64,000 nt of DNA from Apostichopus japonicus (Eukaryota; Echinodermata; Holothuroidea; Aspidochirotida; Stichopodidae). Where the stretch lies: the NCBI RefSeq assembly GCF_037975245.1, contig NC_092579.1:20342666-20406665 (forward strand), read 5' to 3'. Positions 49,920 through 60,038 of this stretch are shown one piece after another. The translations under genes and the position numbers were made by a program. The notes under the pieces were generated by a model. That model searched no databases, was not told the DNA's origin, and saw only the letters and a list, made by a program, of their open reading frames with translations. Every line of letters begins with the position of its first letter. The first letter of the stretch is position 1.

Positions 49920-52448
49920 CTAATATTTTCTCGGAGATGATCGTCGTGAGGTTTTCCTTTCTTTATCATCATCTGATGTTTCGAACAACTTACTGACACC
50001 ATATGCAAACAAACCAACAGCTATGGCACCGCCAGTCCATAATAGTTGATTCACATCTTCATCTTCCTTCCTACATTGTGCCTGAGTTTGTTGGTACCTA
50101 CTCTTTGTCTCTTCGTAAAATTCATCGACGCCCACACCCCTGGCCGACTGTTTGAACTCTCTCAAGATTTGGGAATGAATTCTTTTAACACTGTCTTCGC
50201 TTCTCTGTGATGAATTTTGGAGTGTGTCATCAAGACGGTAGTCTCTTTCAAGCCGTACTATCTGCTTTCTATGATCCTCTCTTGATATTGCATGAATTTC
50301 AAAAATTCGTGTATCAAATATGCCTTTCAATTTCCACGTTAACGTCTGCAGTGATTTTTCACACACTTCGGACGGACATCCTGTGCAGTAAAACTTAAAT
50401 CGTTCCTTTGCCTGACCAAGACAGGTTCTGTCAGTTCTGTACAAATATTCCTCCGAACAAGGCAACGGTAAATTATATAACTGTTGAGTGTAAAACTCTT
50501 TTGCCTTGTGCATTCCTCTCTGAATAAGTGTTCGTTGACTCTCTTCAATCAATGTTTCAACATCTTCAACTGCCTTCTTCCGTACATAGTGTGACCTGGG
50601 TCCAACCGCCCCACTGTCGTAGTGGTTGAGAACTCGTTCAAATCCGTCCTTTAAATCTTGAATGTTGCTCCCAGTTCCTAAGTTATCGATGATTGGTTTC
50701 AAGTGTTCATTTCTCAGTGACCGCATTAGGTCGTCACATGACTCCTGTGAGAGCCGGCTGTTATTATCAGCAATTATAGACTTCTCATTCTCAATTTCAG
50801 TTAAAAGTTGTGATCGTCTATCAGATATAAGACGATTTCCATCATTTCCAATCATGTTAGTGTAGAAGCTTTCCGCTTTCGAACAAGCAGATCTATGCAA
50901 TTTATTAAGCTGTCGGTTTGAACATGGTACTTTCAACTTACGTATTTCATCTCTGTATAAAGAAACGGCCTGTTCGAAGAACTTTTCAGACAATATATTT
51001 CCAGCGCGTTCTTCAAACTCGGATACTAATGATTCTAGTTCGTTCAACATAACCATTTTTGCGGGTCCTCTCGCGGATTTCTGGTACTCTTGAAGAGCCC
51101 CCTGCCTTGCTTTTTTTACATCTTTCAAGTCAGCTACATTGGTCTGTTGAAGATATTTCGTTTTCATTTTCTTTTTTATCTTCTTACACAGGGAACGCGA
51201 TAGTTCTTCATTCTTCACATGGCATGACCGGAGCTTTTCCTTTATCTGCGCGTTAAACTTTGCCGTGTAAAATTCGATGTCTGACGCAGAACATTTACCA
51301 GTTTTTGAAGATATAAGAGTCAATGTTTTATCTGTTGCGATTAAATGACATGCATCGACTTGCTCTTCCTCACAGGGCATTTGTATAGCTCTCATTTCAT
51401 TAGCATAAAGCCTTTCGGCTTCCTTGGCAGCTGTAAGACAATCCCAGGCACTTTCCACATCGATGATACCGTTAGGAGTGTTGAGAACGTTCACGTATGC
51501 TTGCAGTAGATCAGCTAAGTCTCGTCCCTTCAACACTTTGCCCACTTCCCTTTTCACTTTTGCAGACTTGTTGATCTTTGTAGTAATATGCTGCATAGCA
51601 TCATTGAATGTCGGATCGAGGTTTGAAATACCTTCAGGTGAATCTAGAGTTTTAATCACGACTGGATCAATGGACGGAAACGGCAAAGATTCAGCATCAA
51701 TTTCACCAAATGTGTCAACCATTGACTTTCTGATCTGATTTCTTTGATCCGGTGAACTCGCGTTTCTATTTTGCAATATCGTTTCTTTAATGTAATTCGA
51801 CCAAGTACAAGGCTTATTTTTGAGCTCTGGTTGAAGAATTGCATCCCTAATGAGCCAGAGAAAGTCGGGTAATGACGTGTTGGATTGGTGGGGCGTAGGC
51901 CGACCACTACGTTGTGGCAGTTTAGCCTTCTTAACAAATTCACTGAAACTGGCCAAGAATCCCAGCTTTAATAGATCATCGTAAGAAGGTGTACCTTGGC
52001 TATTGAAGATGAAATATGAACTTAGCAATAGACTCAGTGCCAGCAATTTTCTTTCCCATGTGTTATCTTCGTTACCGTCTGAAGTGTTAAGAGAACCAAG
52101 ACCCTCCGTATCTAAGAAAATCAGTCTGGCTGGATGTCCGTTTCTCATCACAGTACATTCGGGAGAAGCAATCCATATGCCAGTGGTCTTTGATGTTGTC
52201 CCGTGGTGGACGTCGAATCTACCGCCATTTTGTATTTGTGATAGCAAAAAGGATTTACCGCTTCTGACTGGACCAGTTATGCAGACTACCACGACAGAGT
52301 GGTCAATACTTTTAATAATATTCAGACCTTCTTCACAGAGCTGTAGTTTGTTTCGAGGAGCTCCTTCATTTATGTGGATGCATTGTTCTTCCGCATCCCA
52401 TGTTTGGTTGTCAGGGAGACACAGAGGAACGGCTTTATCTACAGCCAT
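49920..52448 (-). CDS. Guanylate-binding protein (GBP) family GTPase with C-terminal membrane anchor
   Basis: Single-exon ORF of 842 aa. The N-terminal third is a GBP-type large GTPase domain: P-loop GPVRSGKS (residues 59-66), TTGIW switch I, LDTEGLGS with the G3 DTEG at 112-115, and the GBP-specific LWLIRDAIL with RD at 200-201 in place of NKxD. The C-terminal part is helical. Three Y/F-x(3)-A-x-G-P/V sites near residues 452, 605 and 761 mark tandem ~153-residue repeats, and conserved PC motifs recur. Vertebrate GBPs are about 590 aa with one such unit, so this protein is extended. Residues ~802-822 (LLWTGGAIAVGLFAYGVSKLF) look like a transmembrane helix followed by a basic, polar 20-residue tail. 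An AG acceptor at 52478-52477 gives a 28-nt 5' UTR in this exon, with a non-coding exon upstream. Vertebrate GBPs act in interferon-induced defence; defence here is inference. It lies head to head with a second GBP gene. Confidence 0.95.
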   Translation of the reverse strand: MAVDKAVPLCLPDNQTWDAEEQCIHINEGAPRNKLQLCEEGLNIIKSIDHSVVVVCITGPVRSGKSFLLSQIQNGGRFDVHHGTTSKTTGIWIASPECTVMRNGHPARLIFLDTEGLGSLNTSDGNEDNTWERKLLALSLLLSSYFIFNSQGTPSYDDLLKLGFLASFSEFVKKAKLPQRSGRPTPHQSNTSLPDFLWLIRDAILQPELKNKPCTWSNYIKETILQNRNASSPDQRNQIRKSMVDTFGEIDAESLPFPSIDPVVIKTLDSPEGISNLDPTFNDAMQHITTKINKSAKVKREVGKVLKGRDLADLLQAYVNVLNTPNGIIDVESAWDCLTAAKEAERLYANEMRAIQMPCEEEQVDACHLIATDKTLTLISSKTGKCSASDIEFYTAKFNAQIKEKLRSCHVKNEELSRSLCKKIKKKMKTKYLQQTNVADLKDVKKARQGALQEYQKSARGPAKMVMLNELESLVSEFEERAGNILSEKFFEQAVSLYRDEIRKLKVPCSNRQLNKLHRSACSKAESFYTNMIGNDGNRLISDRRSQLLTEIENEKSIIADNNSRLSQESCDDLMRSLRNEHLKPIIDNLGTGSNIQDLKDGFERVLNHYDSGAVGPRSHYVRKKAVEDVETLIEESQRTLIQRGMHKAKEFYTQQLYNLPLPCSEEYLYRTDRTCLGQAKERFKFYCTGCPSEVCEKSLQTLTWKLKGIFDTRIFEIHAISREDHRKQIVRLERDYRLDDTLQNSSQRSEDSVKRIHSQILREFKQSARGVGVDEFYEETKSRYQQTQAQCRKEDEDVNQLLWTGGAIAVGLFAYGVSKLFETSDDDKERKTSRRSSPRKY

Positions 52449-53810
52449 GATTACAAATCTTGACTTGTTCCAGAACCTGAAAAAAATAAAATATGGTATC
52501 GGTAAATATTCCCATTAAATTATATATAAATATACGTTGGTACATCACTTATGCGTTTGGACTGCAAATTTATCGTTATGACGTGTTAACTTTAAAAACG
52601 TGTTGTAAAGGGACTAACACATTGATATGATCTTCGAACAATCTTGTTTACCTTTCATGAGGTATAAGGGAATAAATTTGACACAACGAGTAAGCCAGCC
52701 GCTTTAACCTAAACATGTACTTCGTGACTAGATTTTGAAACCACATTAAAAAATAGATTTAAAAAATGTATGGACCGATGTGTAGAATAAGGTTACGTTC
52801 TCATAAACCTTAGGACTATCTCATAATGACACCAAAGTACCGTAATATGTCAACGCTATACAAACATTCACAGTTAGCGATAACACAACGGGGGTGATAA
52901 TCCAGCATGAATAGTGAACTTTCCTTTACTATTATTTGACGCTTGGGTGAAGTATCAATTAAGGTTGCTGTGAAGTTTAGAATATACCGAGTCTATGCAA
53001 TCAACGAGTGAATCGTCACTTGATTTGGTTTAGGCTTCATATTCATAGGTCGTTGTAACAACAAAGGAAGATTATAAAATAAAGGCGAAAAGGCTTTAAT
53101 TCATAATTAGAAACAATTAGTCAATAGTCAGATGATAAAAGAGACAAGAATGAATGGTGAAAACATCCTCTACGTACACTAAGCCTTGTAACGCTGATAT
53201 CAACTGCAAGAGTTAATTACCTTTAATGACACTTTTAACTGTAAGGTATGACAGGCAACGCAAACTACGTATCATTTTCATTGATATAGTCTTCTCTGTA
53301 AGTTGAATATCATCTACTAAAATGTCAGTTGTTTCATGACAATGGTAGACATAAGAATTAGGTCATTGCAGCTTCCACACAAGTCCACACAAATATGAAG
53401 TGTACAGGTTTGCTATACCACGTACGCTAAGCAGATACTCAGTGCTGTGTGAATACAGTCCTACATCATGAGAGCTGGGGCGTAGCTACGTGATTTATGA
53501 ATGTGATATCCGCCATTTTATCGACCATAAGTGGTCAAATGTTTATCAAAAGTACCATGTTTGCGTAGGCCCATCATCGTGATTAAAAGAGGCAACCTTC
53601 AGTACGCACAAAATAACACTGCAGTTTTCACACCATTTAAAAAAATGTCTGCATATTTTGTCATCGATATCATGAATTCTACTTTGTAGAATCTACAGTT
53701 GTATTAGATTCAACAGTACTGAAAATTAAGTTTAACCATAGCTATACTACAAAACGTTTCATTGTACTGTTCGTTACGTGATGTATACAGTATTGCGATG
53801 CTCGGAACAC

Positions 53811-54046
53811 TGCAAAGTTCGGACACCCGTAAGAAATACACGATTTCACCATGACAACCTATAGCAACAGCCAATTTTACGAAAAACTACAAAGCTACAT
53901 TTATTTTCTCTCCAAAATGACCCGTGTGCAAAGTTGTCAATAAAATGACGGAGATCTATGAAGTCTGCTATAATTACTGAAAGCGCAACTCCGCCACCAA
54001 TTTTATCACCAGCGCCACACTGTGGGTTGGGTGTCCGAACTTTGCA
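53811..54046. repeat. Pair of perfect 18-bp inverted repeats
   Basis: TGCAAAGTTCGGACACCC at 53811-53828 is exactly inverted at 54029-54046. A partial third copy (ggtgtccgaactt) is at 54231. No target duplication was found, so it may be a degenerate MITE. Confidence 0.65.
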
Positions 54047-56153
54047 ATACTCTAGCAAAGAAAAAGCAGTTGCACAATCACGAAGAAACTTCTTGGAAAG
54101 AAACGTGAAAACAGTTTGCAGGAAAGAAAGTTTGGCCGTGTATCGTAATATTATACACTTCTCCCACCATATCAAGTATATTTTCCAGTGATTAAGACCA
54201 GAGGATATAGTTTTGGCGTGTTTTAAGGCTTAGGTGTCCGAACTTCGAAGTGTCCATGCTACATGTACTCGGTGCTCCTACTTATTTGCGGCTACTTTGA
54301 TTATACAGAAGGTCTTTCGTGATAAAATTCAAAAATAAAACGAACTGAGTACTTTATTTTCCATTCGACGGTTTCAAACTGAATAAAGCAAACTTTTACT
54401 CACCTGATAATCCGTCTTGAAGAAAATGAATTCTATGCGTCAAACTGAACCCAAAACGTGTAGTCAATGTAGCCTAGGCCTATGTATATCTCTCACATCT
54501 GGTATTTCTATAAGGTTGATGTGTTAGTTCTTATAATGATACCAAGATTTACACAGGAATAGATTTACAAAAAGGAAACAACGTTGCATCCGTACAGACA
54601 GCAATTCCTGTCACTTCCGGTAGATACGACGCAAATAAACTTGTAGCTGAATTGAAATTGAAGCTTTGACCAAGACTCCCGCTACGTGTATAGTATAGGT
54701 GTGTTATATTAACAGCACAGCTTACGCATAATTTCTCGTATCTGATATTATTCAAAAATATATCACTACGCACCTTGCCACCACCTCTACACTAGCCAGC
54801 TGGTTGGAAATACCCAATATTATTTAAAGAAGTATACGGCGCATGGTTCTATCATCATAGCGTGCAATAGAGCGGATTTTGCATACAATCGACGAGCAAT
54901 TGACCAATCAAATGGCCGGAATATAATTAGGTGTTGTATAATTGGAAATACCCAACATTACTTTAATCGGGACAAATCTATGGCAACTTTAAGATGGCGT
55001 TGATATTACGGTATGCAGTAATCAACTTCTTTATAATGAACAGTTAAGGTATATTCGACGGCACCTTAGCCTTTCCGTACATATGTTCATACTGCGCGTA
55101 TGTGAACGACACGCAGACTCTTTACATGACGATAAGTGATGAATACAGTATATATCAATTTGAATGAATAGCTATTACATACCAGTTGTACAATAGGAAG
55201 GTTACACTATATACTCATTTAGCTTTTGAAACTAGGCTTGTCTCAAAACCTGATCTGTGAGCCTGTACTCGGACTTAATATTAGTTTTTGTTTACACGAA
55301 CTGCATTTGAGGCGCTACACGTACAGTTCGGGGGGGGGGGGGGTTCAGTCGGGAGATATGCTTTGGCTAGAAATATACCATCATCATGTGTGTACCCCAC
55401 CCCTCCCCCACCTTTTCTTACTTTTAGAGCTACTTATAACGAACTGATTTATAGCCTAAATGAGTATCAGAATGCACAATAATTGACTTCTACTTTTGTC
55501 TGGAGGAAGAGAGACCAGACCACCCCCCCCCCCGCCCCTGACAGGAGTGTCGGCTTCATTGAACTCGGGGACGCATTCCACCGCTTTGATAAAAACCCTT
55601 TTTTCGCAACTGGCACTTCCATAAAGGTTCAAAACCCTATATAAATCAGTCTGATGAAGTCACCTTTTACTATCCTGTGCATTCAAGTGATACAGTTTTC
55701 ATATTTGTACGTTTCTGTTGCACTATACAGGAAAACAGTTATATAGTAGTAATAATTATATAGTCAAATAATATAGTTGTATATTAACGTTTGCTTTTAA
55801 AGAAATACACATTTTTATTTACCACAAAATAAAGGTTCAGTTTGTGTATTATGATGTGTGCCTGCCGATATGTGCCTATAATACACCTGTACATATCATA
55901 GCTATACAAAAAAATAAGATAAACACACTTCATGTTTTAAGATAAAGTTATGTTTTTGATTAATACTTCGTTTGAATGTTAAAAAGGTGCCTGTAGACGA
56001 TTCCCGAAATGACTGTATTAAGACATGTTAAGAGCTTTAATATTTTGGATTCAGCATTTGCAAGACGAATCCCCATAACAGAAAATAAGGATTGGAATTT
56101 TTAAGAAAACCAGATAAAACATTGTAGCACATAATGGTTCCATGATGTCATAT

Positions 56154-56449
56154 CATGCGCGTAGCCAAGGGGGGCGAAGGGGGCAGCCGCCCCCCCCCCC
56201 TCCCTTGAGCATATTTTTACATTTTTTTAAAAATGTTTCTATGATATCTCTAGTATTTTCAAAAGAGAAAATGCTAAGATGCAACTTACAAGGCCTGGGA
56301 AGTGCCTTTTCCAGCGATCTGGGAGGCATTTTCAGCCAAAATTTTCTTGTGCGCTTCGCGCCAACCATGGTGGCGCTACGCTTAGATAGTTTGCAATGCC
56401 AAATCTACAGTTTCGCCCCTCCCTTGGCAAATTCCTGGCTACGCGCCTG
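56154..56449. mobile_element. Non-autonomous hAT-like element, CAGGCGCGTAGC family, copy 2
   Basis: A 296-bp element with ends catgcgcgtagcc / ggctacgcgcctg and an exact 8-bp duplication tgtcatat (56146-56153 and 56450-56457). It lies in the region between the two GBP genes. Confidence 0.93.
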
Positions 56450-57476
56450 TGTCATATTTACAGTTACTCTGGTCTTCAGCTTATTTTGTCTGAGGGGACA
56501 TGCGCATGCGTTATCTCTATAAAGGAATAAGATTTTAAATTTTGTTTGAGGAAGTTGTTCATCCCGTTTAACAATGATTGAGTTTGCGTCTGCTTTAATG
56601 CAGCAACTACATCTTTAAATACAGTTAAATGTGTGATTGTGTTCCATTGTTACGCTGCAATAAAAATCACAAAAGATGATCTTGAAATGCTCTCATTAAT
56701 CACAGATTGATGCTTAAGACAGTAGGCCTAAAGTTTGTCATTAATTATGACCTTTGGAACCATTATCGCTATTGTTTGTCCTAGCTTACACTGCCACCTG
56801 CTATTTAAATTAATGTAAATATTTGACCAAGATATAAAAAAAAGGCTGATAATGATATGGCGAGATGAGATATCTAAACGATGATGACACGTTCAAGTGG
56901 TATCATGTATGGAGATAAAAGATGTATTATATATATACTAGATAGCTGAAGTTACTGCCTTTGCAACACAACAAGGGTGAAACGTAATATATGTTGCAAC
57001 AGGTGTATAGTCTGAGTTCACAAAGTGCTTCCCATTGCTGTTTTGTTCAAATGTACTGACTGTTCGATCAATTTGTTTGCACACCAGAGCTTTAGTAGTT
57101 TTCTGCATATAGTTTCAGTTCATGCGTAAACGTCCACAGGAACGTGATTTTGTATATGTTACTATGAACAAATTATTAATAACAAATAAGAAATTGTCGA
57201 TACATCATACTATCAAACGAACCTGTATTGAAAAGAAGGTTACCATCTTAAACATCTTCACAAGTTCATTATGGCAATCGTACCAGATACCTAAACACAA
57301 ATTCATCGAGCAATTCCTTTTAGAACATGCTAATTAAGTATGATAAACCTGGCTACTAGGCCTACTATATGATATTTTATGTGTATGGTATAACTATTAA
57401 CATAGAAGCCTTCTTCTATTACTATTCACAGTTTATCGGCTTGTTGATCTTCTAAAAGAGAGAGAGAGAGAGAACT

Positions 57477-60038
57477 ATGGAATCTCGGACATCCGTTCCA
57501 CTATGTCTACCAAGCAACTTCAGGTGGAACCAAAGGAACGCAGCAATCGAGGTGCAGGAAAATGAACCACGCGGTAACATAACCGTATGTCCCGAAGGAT
57601 TAAAGCTACTTCAAAGCATTCAGGAGGACAATGTCGTGGTAGTATGCATTACAGGCCCAGCCCGTACCGGAAAGTCGTACTTTTTGTCACAAATCGAAGA
57701 AGGAGCTTCCTTTAAAGTTAGCCATACTACAACAGCAGAAACCACGGGAATCTGGATTTCCGTAGCACCAACTTTGTTAACAGTGAACGGAAAAGTCGCC
57801 CGACTTGTACTTTTGGACGCCGAGGGTTTAGGGTCAACCTCCACCGTTGATCAAGATGGAAGCACAGAAAAGTGGGACATGAAAGTGTTTACACTCTGTG
57901 CTTTGTTCAGTTCATATTTGATATACAACAGTCGAAATGTTCCTACCGTCGATGATTTGGACAAACTTGGTTTCATTGCGCAATTTAGATCATTTATATA
58001 TGGTCACTCAGCACCGACAACTGTGGAAGGGAGCCCGGAAGATATACAAGTTGACATCGCTCCATATTTTATGTGGTTGATAAGGGACACACTACTTCAA
58101 CCACAGGTGGACGGCAAGGATTGCTCCTGGGAGAAGTACATCACTTCCTCTGTGCTCTCTGTGAACGATGATGGAGTTAAGAACCGCCGAAACGCCATCA
58201 AGAAGGCAATCTGCACGACCTTTCGACATTTTGATGCATATGGCTTACCACCTCCTTCTGTTAAGCTGGAAGTAGTGCGGAATTTATCATTACCCGAGTA
58301 CAGGGCAGAAATCAATCCGGAGTTTTTGAAAGGGATCCAGGATGTGAAGGAAAAAGTTCTTTCACTTTCGCAAGTAAAGAAGATTTTAGGTTGTTACCCT
58401 ACCGGTGATCAACTTGCTACGTACGTGTCTGAGTGTGTAAAATCAGTGAATAAAGGGTTAGATAAGTTGTCAGTACCAAACACATTGGATTCTCTCATTG
58501 AATTACGGCTGAATGATAGTTTCCACCAAGCAACACAAAAATATGATAAATGTATCCAAAAATTAAAGCTCCCTGTATTGACTCGTGTAGCGAAACGCTT
58601 TCACCATGACGCATCTAAAGAGGCACAGGAAGAGCTTTTCCAATTATTATCACCTACTTTTGATGACGACACAAGGGCAATATGGTCTGAAAAACTCACT
58701 ACTGCCCTCGAGAAGAAATATGATAATTTAAAAGAGAAGAATTTGAGCGAATCTCGTAAACAGTGTGAAAATGTAGCGGCTGAGTTAACTAAAACTTACT
58801 TGACTGCGAAGACTGACACATTAAAGAAAAATTGTTTTAAAGATGTTGTGAAAGCTAAAGAAGCTATCCTCAGAGAGTACTCAAGTAAAGCTAAAGGACC
58901 ACTTGTTAATGAAGTAAAGGCAAAGTTGAAAGAAAGAATACAGCACAGAATAAACGACGTAAGCAGTGCTATCATACAAGCATCTCTAAAAACTGTTGAT
59001 GAAATGTATGCGCGAGGAGAGAACAAAGTTAAACGTGAAATGCCGTTTGAAGAACACATTCTAGAAGCAAAATATAAGCAAATTGTTACTTCCTGTTCAA
59101 ATCTCTTCATCCGAAAATGCGAGGGTTGCTATCAATTCCATGAAAAGCTTTCCTGTCTAAAAAAGGATTTGAGAGATCGATTTGACACACTCCAGAATCA
59201 TAATGATACTTGCTCACAAGATGAGTGCGAAAAAAACATGAAGGCTTTGAAAATGAAGGATTTCGATACGATATTGAACATGGCAAAAGATGCATCTTAT
59301 TCCCATTTAATAGATGCTAAAGAAAAGGTCATAACAAAATACGACCAGGCTGCAGTTGGACCAGCGAAAGATAAAGTAAAGAGAAACTATATGGAGAATA
59401 TTGACGAACAGTTGAGTCGTGCGCAAGGAATCATCTCTTTGGCAGCTTTTGAGGAAGCAGAGAAAGAATTAAAGGAATACCTAGATCTGGTAGAAAAACG
59501 AGACCCTCTTGAAACTGAAAAAGAAACATCGCAATATGAAACAAAATGTACTAATATAAGGAAAACCTATGAAGGGAGATGTTGCGGAATAGACACAACT
59601 GTTGCTTCTGTGTATAAAACCAAACTAAGTAAACTTGAGGGGAGAAATAGGACCAAATTTGTCACACTGCAGAAACGACGATCGGAAGATTTTTGTAGAA
59701 AGTTAATGGAAAAGCTTATCCGTGAAAACTTAACACCCTTATTAGATGACGTTCAATTCCTTGCTGACTTTACGAAAGCGAAAGAACACATTTTAAAACT
59801 TTACAATGAGCAAGCTAAAGGTCCTAGTAGTGAAGACATACAACAGGAATACCTTGTAAAGATAGACAGAGACATCGACATAGGTCAACAACAACGTGTG
59901 TTAAAAGGATGCAAGCTAGCAGCTGATGCAGCTTTGGAACTTGCCAAATTGTCTTCACAGTTTGGAGGCAATCCTGCTAAGATAGCCGCCGGTTCTGCGG
60001 CCTTCATACAATTAGCTAAGGATGCAATGAACAAATAA
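57477..60038 (+). CDS. Guanylate-binding protein (GBP) family GTPase without membrane anchor
   Basis: Single-exon ORF of 853 aa, paralogous to the GBP gene at 49920-52448. The N termini align closely (VPLCLP..., VVVVCITGP). P-loop GPARTGKS ends at residue 67. Switch I is TTGIW. The G3 motif is DAEG (114-117), where most GBPs, including the neighbour, have DTEG. The RD motif in MWLIRDTLL is at 203-204. Three repeats marked REYSSKAKGP (~467), TKYDQAAVGP (~620) and KLYNEQAKGP (~773) give a 153-residue period, the same as in the neighbour. The C terminus (AADAALELAKLSSQFGG...) is Ala-rich and lacks a clear membrane helix or CaaX box. The ATG follows a short (GA)n run and an AG acceptor at 57430-57431, so a non-coding first exon is expected. 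The start is supported by alignment of the first residues with the neighbour. GTPase function is likely; the effect of DAEG on hydrolysis is unknown. Confidence 0.95.
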   Translation: MESRTSVPLCLPSNFRWNQRNAAIEVQENEPRGNITVCPEGLKLLQSIQEDNVVVVCITGPARTGKSYFLSQIEEGASFKVSHTTTAETTGIWISVAPTLLTVNGKVARLVLLDAEGLGSTSTVDQDGSTEKWDMKVFTLCALFSSYLIYNSRNVPTVDDLDKLGFIAQFRSFIYGHSAPTTVEGSPEDIQVDIAPYFMWLIRDTLLQPQVDGKDCSWEKYITSSVLSVNDDGVKNRRNAIKKAICTTFRHFDAYGLPPPSVKLEVVRNLSLPEYRAEINPEFLKGIQDVKEKVLSLSQVKKILGCYPTGDQLATYVSECVKSVNKGLDKLSVPNTLDSLIELRLNDSFHQATQKYDKCIQKLKLPVLTRVAKRFHHDASKEAQEELFQLLSPTFDDDTRAIWSEKLTTALEKKYDNLKEKNLSESRKQCENVAAELTKTYLTAKTDTLKKNCFKDVVKAKEAILREYSSKAKGPLVNEVKAKLKERIQHRINDVSSAIIQASLKTVDEMYARGENKVKREMPFEEHILEAKYKQIVTSCSNLFIRKCEGCYQFHEKLSCLKKDLRDRFDTLQNHNDTCSQDECEKNMKALKMKDFDTILNMAKDASYSHLIDAKEKVITKYDQAAVGPAKDKVKRNYMENIDEQLSRAQGIISLAAFEEAEKELKEYLDLVEKRDPLETEKETSQYETKCTNIRKTYEGRCCGIDTTVASVYKTKLSKLEGRNRTKFVTLQKRRSEDFCRKLMEKLIRENLTPLLDDVQFLADFTKAKEHILKLYNEQAKGPSSEDIQQEYLVKIDRDIDIGQQQRVLKGCKLAADAALELAKLSSQFGGNPAKIAAGSAAFIQLAKDAMNK

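Larger units (their letters stand above)
52477..57431. other. Shared upstream region of the two GBP genes
   Basis: About 5 kb between head-to-head GBP genes. Acceptors just before both ATGs mean that non-coding first exons lie here. A minus-strand CAG|GTGAGT at 54404 is a possible donor for the left gene. One hAT-like MITE and one 18-bp inverted repeat pair are present. Confidence 0.55.

Noticed and set aside
50207-52518. Several 60-170-codon frames opposite the GBP genes
   Set aside because: Antisense shadows of long real coding exons.
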